64,000 bases of DNA, taken from positions 682,001 to 746,000 of the forward strand of contig MCFL01000006.1 of assembly GCA_002102555.1 (NCBI GenBank). Direction: 5' to 3'. Below the pieces are notes generated by a model. That model was not told where the DNA came from, did no database searches, and saw only the letters and a list, made by a program, of their open reading frames with translations. Of the stretch, positions 12,635 to 23,894 are shown piece after piece; within the stretch, counting starts at the first letter, position 1, and each line of letters begins with the position of its first letter. A program made the translations under genes and the position numbers. Source of the DNA: Catenaria anguillulae PL171. Its lineage: Eukaryota > Blastocladiomycota > Blastocladiomycetes > Blastocladiales > Catenariaceae.

Positions 12635-15021
12635 TTACACAAAGGGATGGCGACAATGATTCGTTGCCAGATCGGCAAGAAACCCGGCCAGTGCAATCTT
12701 GAACTGTGCGTTTGGCCCCGCCTGTTCAGTCGCTTGCTCCCACTCGAGCTTTGGGACAACCACGTACTGCTCATAATCCGGCTGCCATACCCGACAATTT
12801 GCCAAATCTTGACAGCGTCCAACGTTGGGTGCGGCACAAGCCCGAGCTCAATCCACCAATCGTCGTGCTGCACGAACAGCGAGCGTATCCGAAACTTTTC
12901 TCCATGGCGTTGGACGTGCCATCCAAGTGCTTGGCTCAAGAGCTCGACCAATTCGTCGGCCCGGCCCTCTGCTTGCGCAACCTTGGCCCGCAGCTCGCGC
13001 TCAACTTGTTCCCACCTCTCGATCTGCGCGGCGGCCGCGCCTTGTCACCGGCTCCACCCTCCCCGCCATTGGCCATGATGCCGGCCATCAACTCGTTGAC
13101 ACGTCCGCGGAAATACTCGACCTCGTCCTTGAAACTGCTTGTTGAGCCTCGGCCACCTTCTTTGCCCTAAGCTCCTCAAACCTCATCTCCTCGGCCCTGC
13201 TTGCTGCCGCAGCACTTGCGGCCAACTGGATCTTGAGCGCATCGACCTGCGCTTGCAGCGACTCGACCGATTCGGTGCGTTTGCGGAGCGTGGCTTGCAG
13301 CCGCTCGATCTGGCGCTTCAACTCATCCACCTCGGCCGGCGGCCGCTGCCGCCGCTGTTGTCGCCACCGCGTCACCCGCAGTGCTCGTGACCGATGCCAA
13401 TTTCTCCTTTAACTCGGCCTCGGCCGCAGCCAACTGCGCCACCTGTCGCTGCAACACTTGGACTTTGGCCGCCAACGATCCGCGCTCCTCCTCACACTCG
13501 CCAACCGCTTCTCGTCCACGGCCATGCGCTGCAGCGCAACCTTGAGCCGCTGATTCTCTGCCTCGAGTTCTTGCGCATACGCCAAGTGGTCGCGCGCCTC
13601 CTTGCGTTGAGCCTCGACGCGCGGCGCAAGCAGCGTTTTGCGGCGTTCTTCCACGTAATTGGAAGTGATGGTGTCAAGTGAGGATTGAGCAGTGTTGAGT
13701 TGGGTGGTGAGGTCGAGGTTGGTTTTGGCAAGTGCAAGGTTCTGTGTCATTTGTGTGAGTCGGATTGTGGGCCGAGGCATACGTGACGGAAGCATTTGAC
13801 GTACGGCTTCTTGCAGTTTTTTGACCTCGGCATCCGATTGTGCCAAGGCATGCTTGAGCATCTTTTCGGTGCGGTCGGCGGTTGTGTTTTGGTTGCGCAG
13901 CTGGGTTTCGAGGTGCCGGATGCGTGTTTGGCTGTTTTCCGTGTTGGTTTTCACGGTGGTATCCAAGGCGGATCCTTGTTCCTGCATGGAGCAAAACGTA
14001 GCAAAAGGCTAGGTCGTGAGTAAGTGGGTGACAAGGTGCATCAAATTCAATTGGCGTGAGTGAAAGTCAGAAAACACCTTGGCCTTGGCGAGCTGCTCGG
14101 AGACGTCATTGAATTGAGCCTTGATCAACTGATGCTGCTCGTAGATGGCGTTGCGTTGGATCTTGTACTCCTGTTGTGTCGGACGATCAAGTGTCGGCAC
14201 AGTGTCAGGACAGAGGCGAGCAAAGTGCAGATCGGTCGTGTGGGCAAGAAAAAAAAAAAAAGGGCGGAGACATGCCTCGACTTTTTTCCGCATCTCATCT
14301 ACCAAGCCGTCCTTTTCAGAGACTCGCTGCTCCAGCTCGAGCACATCGCGATCGTACTTTGATTGCATCAGGAACCGATCGCTCTCTGCCTTGCGCAACT
14401 GTTCCCGAAGCGAGTCGATTTCGGCCCTCACTGGAATCCGTTCAGATTCAGGTTCTCCGAACATGGGCTCGAGTCAGAACATACTAGTAAACGTACATGG
14501 TGCGATATCTCTCGACATGGAAACAGAAGATGAGGAGGCAACTGACGCATTACTCCCCGTCGACATCCTTGACCTCTTGCCCGCAGACCGCCCGCCACTG
14601 ACCCTCGCGCTCCTAACGGGAGTGGTCATCCCCATGATGGATCCAGCATACCCACTGCCACCTCGAGACGTTGCTACCCCGGGCGAATGGTACACGGACC
14701 CATACTCGAGCAGTGCCGTGCGCCCAATGGAATTCATCGTGTCCATGAAGGAGTTTGCGCCCGTGGAGTAGTGGTCGTCGTCGGCATGATCCGTGTCGTG
14801 TCGGCGCTTGGCCGAGCCAAAGGTGGAGGTGGCTGAGGATTTGGAGGCGCGGGTGCGGTGGCCGACCAGGTGGTGCATGCGTGCGGCCGTGTCGGGCGAG
14901 AGCATCGTGCCCAGCGGGGGTGTTGCATTGGCGTGTCGGTAGAGTTGGGGGCCGGGGTGGCGGGTGGCGGTGGATGGCTCGGGCCGGACCCGGGGCCCAG
15001 CGACCGATACGAGGATGCCAT
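12635..15021 (-). CDS. MAD1: MAD1-like spindle assembly checkpoint coiled-coil protein
   Basis: A Ser/Thr-rich N-terminal region is followed by about 500 residues of coiled coil and a compact C-terminal domain. The end of the coil (DELVELLSQALGWHVQ) leads into EKFRIRSLFVQHDDWW, then PDYEQYVVVPKLEWEQ and ALAGFLADLA. This order matches the Mad1 C-terminal domain (a helix ending in a 'LLGW/GY' turn, an R-(L/I)-x-S-L strand, an acidic strand and a final 'FLxxLxxEL' helix). Mad1 recruits Mad2 to unattached kinetochores. Introns: 14431-14496, 14171 to about 14275/14281 and 13982-14077. The middle intron has either a GT donor at 14281 or a GC donor at 14275. About six same-sense frame changes occur (G5 run at 14916-14920, and near 13500, 13350, 13140, 13030 and 12790). 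I cannot see the usual Mad2-binding motif, so another centrosomal coiled coil remains possible. It shares a 214-bp upstream region with PRP18. Confidence 0.6.
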
Positions 15022-15235
15022 TGCGTAATGCTGAGAGTGGTTATTACATGGAGAGTGTCATCATGTCATGAAGTGATCCTGCAATACACACATACCGTCC
15101 ATTGAGCGTAACTTCTTTAAGTGAATGGCCATCGATTGGGTTTTATACGTTAACGACGTATACCGATATACGTCTGGCGTCACGCATCCATACGGTATTG
15201 ATTAATATCATCTTCTATCGCCACAGACAATCACC

Positions 15236-16623
15236 ATGGACTTGCTCAAAGACATTGTGGCCAACGTCAAGAAGACCGAGGCGGGCAGGAAGCGCAAGCT
15301 GCTCCAAGCAAATCCTCCTGTCCCTGATGCTCCGACGGCTGCCGGCGACAAGGACGATGGTGCCTCAAAGCGGCCACGCACCTCAAAGTACCTCAGCCGC
15401 GGCGAGATCGAACGCTTGGCCGCCATCGAGCGACAGCGCGAGCAAGAGCTTCGTGCGCGCACCCCTTCTCCCGCCGACGCACTGACCGCTGCCGGCGGTG
15501 CTCTCTCGTCGACCTCATCACCACATCGCTCCTCATCGACCTCGCCCAAAAAATCCAGTAGCAGGCCCTCCTCACGTCTCGCACAGCACGGCAGGACTGG
15601 AAAAGGCGGCAACGAAGATGACGACGACGACGACGAGCCCCAACTCGACATTCCCAGCGACGAAGTCATCCGTCGTTTGCGTGCGCGCGGCCAGCCCATT
15701 CGTCTGTTTGGCGAATCTGACGCCGAGCGAATTGTGCGCATGCGCAACATTGAGGCCGACGCCGACGATTCGGACAAGGGCCAGCGCAACGAGTATGCAC
15801 GGCAATTGGCACGCACAGAAGTTGGGCTTGAGCTCGAGATGTTGCACAAGGAGCAGGCAAAGGCCGCAAAGGAACGCAAAGGAGTTGTGGCCGAAGTAGG
15901 AGACAAGGTCGATGTGTCCGCCGGGGCGGCCGCGGGGAGTGGAAGCGGCGACGGCCCAACATCGGCATCATCAACAACAGCACGCGCAGCAACATCCAGT
16001 GCCGACGGCAGCAGCGTGTACAAGCCTGAGTACGACGTCTCGGAACTTTCAAGCAAACTACTGGCAACCAACCCCGACAAGTGCTTCATCCTCGTCTACG
16101 TGTACCTCAAGCGCATGCTCGAGGACTGGGAGCAGGAGCTTGCCACCCGTCCAGACCATATCCGGCGGTCCGTCCAGGGCAAGCACGAGGCGACAAAGTT
16201 TGTGCAAACCAAGGATAACCTCAAGCCCTTCTTCAAGCTGCTCAAGCGCAAGGCCGTCGACAACGATGTCATGGAAAAGATTGCCGACATTTTGAAGAAT
16301 GTACAGCGGCGCGAATATGTTCGGGCAAACGACCATTATTTGCAGTTGAGTATTGGGAATGCGCCATGGCCCATTGGAGTCACCATGGTTGGGTACGCAC
16401 TATTTTTTTTTCCCGTTACTGATGTTCTTGCCCCAATTCTCAACAAAAGTCTCTCCTTTACAGTATTCACGAGCGGTCGGCCCGTGAAAAGATTTCGTCG
16501 CATCAAGTTGCCCATGCGCTCAATGACGAAACTCAGCGCAAGTGGATTCAGTCGGTCAAGCGTATCATGACGTTTGCGCAGCACAAGTATCCCCCTGACG
16601 ACCCAGCAAAGATGGTTGGCTGA
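15236..16623 (+). CDS. PRP18: Pre-mRNA splicing factor PRP18
   Basis: A 438-residue protein joined across one intron (16393-16463, GTACGC to TTTACAG). The last 180 residues hold the Prp18 fold, with the family's near-invariant loop [19 protein letters not shown] just before the intron, followed by [11 protein letters not shown] and [15 protein letters not shown]. An upstream PRP4-like segment is visible ([20 protein letters not shown]), as in animal PRPF18. Prp18 acts in the second catalytic step of splicing, stabilising the docked 3' splice site with Slu7. The N-terminal half is disordered and acidic, making the protein longer than the human one (342). No frame break. The start is the first ATG, in a good context (CACCATGG). 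It is transcribed away from the MAD1-like gene. Confidence 0.96.
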
Positions 16624-17353
16624 TCTGCAAGTCGTTCCTCGTGCTGTTTCTCAGATCGTTGCTTGCCTGTTCTATCATACATAGTATGTATGCCAGACGG
16701 TTACACATACAGTTTGTAAGGGCCATTGCCCGACAGTTTCAACGCCCGCTTAGTAATAGGCTGAGTGACGCTGGCGTGGCCGCCTTGGACGATCGATCGA
16801 TACAGTGGATGTTGGCTTCTTGCTCCCCAACTTGTCGGGCGCAGCTCGAGAGAACTGGCAATGTCAATGGCAATGTCAATGGAGGAGACGAGAGATCGTC
16901 GCCGATCCCTCTCATTCCTGTCACTTTCCTGGCTTGATGAGATTTTTTGTGATTTGAATGATGAAATTGAGAACACACGCATCAATCGGCGTCTCTGAAT
17001 GAAAAACGCCTCGGTAACGAGCGAACCGAATACACCAGTCAACCATCAAGTGCCTGTTGTCACCTCTGGCATTCGACCGTACCACACTGCCTGCGCACCC
17101 TACCCTCGCGCCATAGTCTCCCCGATACCTTGCGCCGTGGCACGCGCTGGTCCTTTGCCCTTTGCTCTTTGCCCGATTGTCTTGTTCTTGTTGCCACCGC
17201 CTTGGTCTGCCACCCACCGTAAGTGACGGTGACTGCTCAAGGTACACATCTTGTCTCTGGCCATGTGAATAAGTATCGTTGACACCAACATGTATAACAT
17301 GTGTGACTGACTCTGGTCCCTCCCTACCTCATCCTCAACCTCAAGAGCAGCAC
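16624..17353. other. Intergenic stretch between PRP18 and CDC4
   Basis: No gene recognised. A direct repeat of CAATGTCAATGG occurs twice near 16860. A strong splice-donor-like GTAAGTG at 17220 and an acceptor-like CAG ending at 17350 suggest that a 5' untranslated exon of the following gene may lie here. Minus-strand frames at 16701-17042 and 16921-17247 are open but match nothing I know. Confidence 0.4.
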
Positions 17354-20300
17354 ATGCACATGCACGTGCACTTGGTTGGCTCACCCGGAATCGAATCGCT
17401 ACCCCACCCGAATCCACACTCGCTCTTCAACAGGATGGCGATGCGGTCACAGGATCACCTCCACCCGCGCCAGCGCCGCTTCTCGTCCCCGCACGTGATT
17501 GCCTTCCCTCCCTCCTCCTCGGCAACCTCGCCGCTCCTCGGGCCCACCTCGCACTCGCACCCGGCCAACATGGATGTCCACTTGCACCCGCTTGCAGAAC
17601 ACGAGACTCCGCTCGGCCTCAAGCACATGGAGGTGCACCTCGGCGGCTTCCACGTCCAGCTCCAAGAAGACGCGCACGACAACCCGGCCATGTCCACCAC
17701 ACTCGTGGCCACGGCGTTTGACCCAGCCAACGGCGCCCAAGTCGACCAGGCATCTATCCAATTCCACCCGCCCATCTCGTCTACAAACTTGGCCTCGGCA
17801 ACCACCGCCGCCGCTGCTGCTGCGGCTGCCCGCTCGCCCTCAGTCACAATGTGGCCGTCGCCAAACATTGCCGAGCTCGCCCAGTCGCAGTCGGTCATGC
17901 GCAAACGCAAGCGATCTGTTGGGTCGGCGTCCTCACTTGGTCTCGACACAAACGATTCCACTGTTGCTATTTCCTTGTCGTCACCCATGGGCCTACCTTC
18001 GGGCCATTCGCTCGAGCTGCACCAGCTTCCTCACAATCATCCCATGGTGGCTGCCTCGGCCATGGAACTCGCAACGCCCACCTCATCCGTGTTCCCATCC
18101 AGTACCGCGGCAGCAGGGCCATCGACCGTCGGCGCTGGAAGCACCGTCATGTTTGCGCGCCCACGCTCGCCGCTCGCTGTTGCCGACCGCATGGAGGTTG
18201 ATTTCATTCACGCGGCGGAACCAAGTACAACGCACGCACCAACAAGCAAGCCCGTGAAAAAGCGCGTCAAGTCAATCGAGGCATCCAATGCCAACCTCGC
18301 CTTCATGTCGCCGTCCACGGCGCTTTCTGCTGGGTCCGCCACAATTCACTCGCCCGCGGCCACGTTGCCCAACTCTGCGCTCTTGCACCAATCTGCGGCG
18401 ACACCCCCGCCAGCCGCCAACTCAACAGCCGCGACCCACTCTGGCGAAACCCCCCGCCACCTTTTCCACCGTCCCCAATCCACTCGCCAAGCCACATGGA
18501 CGCTACCTCGTCGTCTTCGTCTGGTGGCGGCCCATCGAGTGCCGTGTTTTGTGACAACACACCGCCAGGTTCGGGTGCCGGCTCACCGCTCACCAACCGC
18601 GCCGGCTCCCTACCGCCCATGTTTGGCGCAGCACCCATGACGCCCGCCGACGAGCCGCCCTACACGACGCTGGGTCACTCGGCATTTTCTCAACCCGATG
18701 CGCGGTCTTCCGCGTCGCCCGGGTTGGCGCAAGACACAGACTGTTCCATGTCCCCTCGGCATCGCCAACGCGTGGGCGTGGTCGGCGCGCCACGTCCTCC
18801 TCTGCGGCCGCCGTGCCCCACTCGTTATCCACATCCCCTGCGTATGCGCCCGCGGCCGCACCCCTGTCGCGCCTGCACGCGCTCCCGCACTGGGTCGCAC
18901 ACCTCGACGACCTACCGGAACCACTGGTCCACTATGCGCTGTTCCAACTGCTGCGCCGGTGCTCGGTCACGACGTTGCAATTTGTGCATGGGATCGTAGC
19001 GCCCGCACTCAAGCGCGACTTTTTGGCCCTGTTGCCTACGAAATCGCATCCAACATTTTGCAACGCCTCGATCACGTGTCGCTGTGCCGGTCGGCCAAAG
19101 TGTCGCGGCGGTGGCGCATGCTCATTGACTCTGACCCGCACCTGTGGCGTGCCCTTGGCGCGCGCGACGGATATTGGGCGCCCGACGGCACGTTACCAAG
19201 TGGCGGCAGCGGTAGCATGCTCCGAGTGCGCAGCATGTACCAGATTGCACGCATTCAAATGGCGCGACACGAGCCGCTCACAAAGGAAATAGCACCCGAC
19301 TTGTTGCCGTTTTTGGACAAGGCCAGTGTACGCCGCATTGTCGAGAATCTCGAGTGTTACTTGGACCCGCGCGACGTGTTGGCGCATGTGGGCGCACATC
19401 CGTTCAAGGCCATGTATGCAAGGGGAAGGACGTTGCAGGGCGCGTGGATGAGCAAGGAACCCAAGCGCATTGCGTTTACGGGACATGGCAGTGCCGTCGT
19501 CACGTGCTTGCAGTTTGATGAGGACAAGTTGGTGAGCGGGTCGGACGATCAGACCATTTGCGTCTACGACATTCGTACGGGCCAGTTGCGCAGGCGGCTG
19601 GATGGCCACGAGGGTGGGGTGTGGGCCTTGCAGTATGTGGGCAACACGCTGGTTTCCGGATCCACGGATCGCACCGTGCGTGTGTGGGATTTGGCCACGG
19701 GAAAGACGACACATGTGTTTCATGGGCACACAAGCACCGTCAGGTGTTTGCAGCTGTTGCTGCCTGTGCCCGAGCCAGGCAAGCGTCCGCCCGCTGGAAC
19801 GGTACATGTGGGCACGCCCTACAAGGGCGGGTATATTTCCAGCGCAACGTTTATCGGACACGCGCCCACGCCCAAATTGACCGAACCCTTGATCGTCACG
19901 GGCAGTCGCGATACACACGTGAGGGTGTGGCGGTTGCCCGAACCGACCGACCCGGTTTGGCCGCCGAGTTTGGCGGACGAGGACGAGGCCGGTGACGGCG
20001 GTGATGGCGATGGCGACCGGCTTGGTGCTATGGGCAGGAAAAAGGGGCGCCGGTCGTCACGCCACGGCGGCGGAGGCGGCGCCAGTAGCAGTGGATTTGC
20101 GACGCATGGTCCAGAGGGCTCATCGGCCACGCCCGTCAACTCGGCCCATGACTTGCCCGGCGCAACAGCCATGGATGGATCGTCGTCGTCCAGTCACCAG
20201 CATCACCCGCACCCATCGGCCAACCCATACTTCCGGCACGTGCTTGCGGGTCATGCGCACTCGGTGCGTGCGCTCGCGGGCCATGGTCACATTGTATGCT

Positions 20301-21517
20301 CGGGGTCGTATGATTCGACTGTGCGCGTGTGGGACGTTGTTTCGGGGACGTGCATGTGGCAGCTCACGGGGCACACGACAAAGGTGTACTCGATTGTATA
20401 CGACGGTGTTAGCAAGTGTTGGTCTGGGTCCATGGATGCCACCGTACGGTGCTGGGACGTGCACACGGGGCAATGCTTGGCAGTACTCGAGGGCCATTCA
20501 AGTTTGGTCGGGTTGCTCGAGTTGTCGCCGCAATGGCTCGTGTCGGCGGCCGCAGACTCATCGTTGCGTGTGTGGAACACGGAAGATTCCGCACTCGTGC
20601 ATACGTTGCAAGCACATTCCAACGCCATCACGTGTTTCCACTTTGACGCACACAAGGTTGTGTCTGGTTCCGAGGGCGCCATCAAGTTGTGGGATCCAAA
20701 GACGGGCAAGGTTGTACGGGACTTGGTCACCAATGTTGCCAACGTGTGGCGGCTGCAGGTCAATGAGCGGTGGTGTGTGGCGGCCGTGAATCGCGAGGCA
20801 AGGACAGAGTTTATTGTGCTTGATTTCGATCCGGGAGTCGATTGCCCGGCGTTTGACGGTACTGTGCCATTCACGCCGACAGCCGGCGCAGGTGGCGCGG
20901 TTGGTGGGGCTCCACCACCGCCTTCTGCGTCGCACGGATCGTCGTCGCATGTCGGTGGTGGTGGTGGTGGCGGGGATGAAGGGTGGCCGACAGCCGGCAC
21001 ACATCGCGGTGGCGCGACTGGCAGCGGCCCAACGGCATTTCAGCACGTGTACCGGCCGGCCCCAGGCGTGACGGATGCCATGGATTTTGGTGACGACGAC
21101 CATTTCGAGCACGCCGATGACCATCAACCCCGGAGCAGCGCGGCCACCGCCGGCGTGCACCAACATCACCGGTATCATCCATATGCCGTGGCACTGACGT
21201 CCAATCCATCGGCGGCCGCACCCTCGCATGTGCGCAGCAGTGCCGCGGCAAGTCGTCCTCCCGCTCCCATGACAAGCGCACCAGCCGCATCATCGTCTTC
21301 TGGTGCGCGCAGACATTCGGCATCGTCGGCCATGCTTGTGGACGATCCCGTGGTTGACGAGCAAGACGACGACGCGGTGGATGCAGGGTCACCTATGGTC
21401 ATTTCGTCACCCAACGTTCCGCCGCCGCCATCCGCAGCTTCATCGACCTCGGCTTCGCGGCAGCAGCATCACGGTCGAGGGGCTTCGTCGTCGTCGTCGT
21501 CGAGCATGCAGTATTAA
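17354..21517 (+). CDS. CDC4: F-box/WD40 substrate receptor of the SCF ubiquitin ligase (Cdc4/Pop1/FBXW7)
   Basis: About 1,390 residues. A long disordered His/Pro/Ser/Ala-rich N-terminal region (to about 18800) is followed by the Cdc4-specific helices (YALFQLLRRCSVTTLQF, IVAPALKRDFLALLP), an F-box (IASNILQRLDHVSLCR, KVSRRWR) and a WD40 propeller with repeats such as LVSGSTDRTVRVWDLATGK, IVCSGSYDSTVRVWDV and CWSGSMDATVRCWDV. Cdc4 recognises phosphorylated proteins and brings them to Skp1-Cul1 for ubiquitination, controlling cyclins and CDK inhibitors. An insertion of about 85 residues separates the fourth and fifth blades, and the C-terminal tail (after 20850) is Gly/His/Ser-rich. Three same-sense frame changes: C6 run at 18450-18455, C4 run at 18752-18755, and near 19040 inside DFLALLP/YEIASN. 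The start is the first ATG after a likely 5' intron. Confidence 0.92.
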
Positions 21518-22311
21518 TAGCCCTGCCCATGCGGATCAGTGTTTGCTGTTGTGGAACGCGTGCGGTCGTTCAATCCGTTTCAGTTGATTCCCGATTTCGT
21601 TGGACCCCATCTCCGTCTCCCCCTTTTCATTGTAGATATTCATCGATCGAGCCATGTGTCCTTTCTTCTTTCCCCTCCTCGTTCCTATCACTGCCCTCTT
21701 CGCGCGCGACCTGTGGCTGTTTTTTTTTTGTTGTCGAATCCGCGAGTATGTCTCCCGTCTTGCTCCGTTTCTTTGGGCGCCCTGGCCTTGCGGTCACGTC
21801 ACAGCTGTCTTCGACTTGTGTTTCTGCATGCTTCTTGTTGTTTGTACTTTGCTTCTTCTTATCTCACGTCCTTTGCTGTTCGTTTTTTTCTCCTCCGGAT
21901 TCCATTGATTTCTTGTGCTTAAGTTGGTTTGCGCATTTCCTTGACCCACATTCTTGGATGTCCGTCATATATGCTCCTTGAGTTTTTTTCGTCCCTGATG
22001 TTCCTTGCACGACCATTCGTGCAAGCATCAGGAAGGGTGGCATCAGACAGCGGGGAGATCTGCCAAAAGGCAGGGACACAAAAGGACATGGGGCGGACAT
22101 AATCATGTCCGTCAACCAAAAGGTCAGGAGCAGTCAAAGAACAACGAGACGCCCACGCCGCCCTCGCTCTTGACGCAGGACCATATTTACATGGAACCAG
22201 AGAACACTTGCTTCTCTCTGCATTCGCCAAGTGCATTTTTTTCACCCTAACTCCATCCGCCCCACAATTATCCGCTCGCATCAGAGCCGCCCCCCGTTTC
22301 TCTTCTCTGCC
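21518..22311. other. Pyrimidine-rich intergenic stretch
   Basis: The 3' flank of CDC4 and 5' flank of its paralogue. The first 450 bases are rich in T and C on the plus strand; I see no conserved coding segment and no trace of an F-box upstream of the second gene. Confidence 0.5.
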
Positions 22312-23575
22312 ATGTCGTCTCTCCCAACAACGACCAGCCCACTACCGGCATCCACACCGCCCCGACCCGCGCAGCTCGGTGGGCCTCGAACGACCCAAAG
22401 ATCACTGCCATCACCACGCCTGCCACGCTTGGTCACTAGCCTCCAAATCGACAATGACAAGCTGGTCATGGCCTTGGCCGAACCGGACCACCTCATTTGC
22501 ATGTACGCCATTCGCACGGGCACATTGATTCGCGAATTCATCGGGCACAAGTCGGGCGTGTGGGCCATGCAGTATGCGGGCAATACGCTCGTGTCTGGAT
22601 CCACCGATCATTCCGTTCGTGTTTGGGACATGAGCACTGGCAAGACGACACATGTGTTTGGCGAGCATACCCGAGCGGTGAGGTGTTTGCAGTTGCTGCT
22701 GCCAGTGCCCTCGGCCGGCCAAATTTCCGGGTACAAGGCAAGTGCGAGCTTCATACCGGATGCTCCGACGCCGAGGTTGGCTGAACCCTTGATTGTCGCT
22801 GGCGGGAGGGACGGCAGTTTGCGAGTGTGGCGGTTGCCAGGACCTAATGACCCGTGTGGCCGCCGACCTTGACCGACCACGACAACGACCATGACGCCGA
22901 CGACAAGAAATCTCCAATCGCAGCGTTTACCACTGCCGACAACCCGTACGTCCGCCACACGCTCATGGGCCATACAGCCCAGATCCGTTCGCTCGCGGGC
23001 CACCGCCACATTGTGTGCACTGCCAGCTACGACTCGACCGTTTGCGTGTGGGACGTTGTTGAAGGCAGGCGGGTGCACCAACTTTCGGGGCATACAAGCA
23101 AGGTCTATTCGGTCGTTTACGATCATGGTCAAGCAAAGTGTTGGTCGGCATCCATGGACGCGACGGTCCGGTGCTGGGACGTGCACTCGGGCCAATGCTT
23201 GGCCGTTCTCGAGGGCCACACGGCGCTTGTTGGCGTGCTGGAACTGTCGCCACATTGGCTCGTATCGGCGTCGGCCGACTCGACGCTTCGGGTATGGAGC
23301 ACACACGACAACTCGTTGGCGTATGAGCTGAAGGAGCATTCATCCGCTGTGGTTTGTGGAACTTTGATAAGGACGTGGTTGTGTCGTCTGGTCAAAAAGA
23401 CGGGATCAAGATGTGGGATACGAGGTCGGGGATCAAGGTGAGGGAGTTTGACTTTGGCATGTGGTGTGCCTGGCAGGTCAAGGTGAGTGAGCGGTACTGT
23501 GCTGTGGTCGGGTCGACTCATGCGGGTGTCAAGCTTGTTGTGATGGATTTCCAGCCCGAGGCAGTGGAGTCGTGA
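22312..23575 (+). CDS. WD40-only tandem paralogue of CDC4
   Basis: A protein of about 420 residues consisting almost entirely of a WD40 propeller closely related to that of the upstream CDC4. Shared segments include GVWAMQYAGNTLVSGSTDHS, STGKTTHVF, RCLQLLLPVP, VYSVVYDHGQAKCWSASMDA, WLVSASADSTLRVW and DGIKMWD. The F-box, the Cdc4-specific helices and the long N- and C-terminal extensions are missing; a short Ser/Pro/Thr-rich leader replaces them. The interblade insertion is reduced to about 20 residues (HDNDHDADD). Without an F-box it should not bind Skp1 directly, so it could act as a competitor, a partner of full Cdc4, or in something unrelated. Two same-sense frame changes (near 22855, in DPVWPP, and near 23358) look like lost bases because the protein is conserved across them. 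Confidence 0.8.
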
Positions 23576-23894
23576 ACAACGTCGTGAGATGCGTCCATTC
23601 AATCATCTACCCGCCATCGATCAATAATGTATTCATTTGCTTTGGTGGCTGTGTCCATACGCTGCCATCAAGTCTCGCGCGCCAGCTCCATTGTTCGCAC
23701 CTTGCCCCAAGCAGATAAATACACGCATCACCAGGCCATGTCGATGGCAGTGCGAGGGATCGACACGCCTTACCCAATCACAACGGCATCAGCCTCTCAA
23801 GGACCTCGGGTAGCTATAGGATAAAAGCTGCCACCGGCCCTCGCCCCTCCTCTCCAGGGCCAGACCATCACGAAGATTGACGTTGCTATCCACC

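Noticed and set aside
14249-14263. Poly-A run as a retroposed tail
   Set aside because: On the coding (minus) strand it is the pyrimidine tract of an intron in the MAD1-like gene.
22312-23575. The second WD40 gene as an assembly duplicate of CDC4
   Set aside because: Sequence differs at many codons throughout, with a different leader and loop, so it is a real diverged copy.
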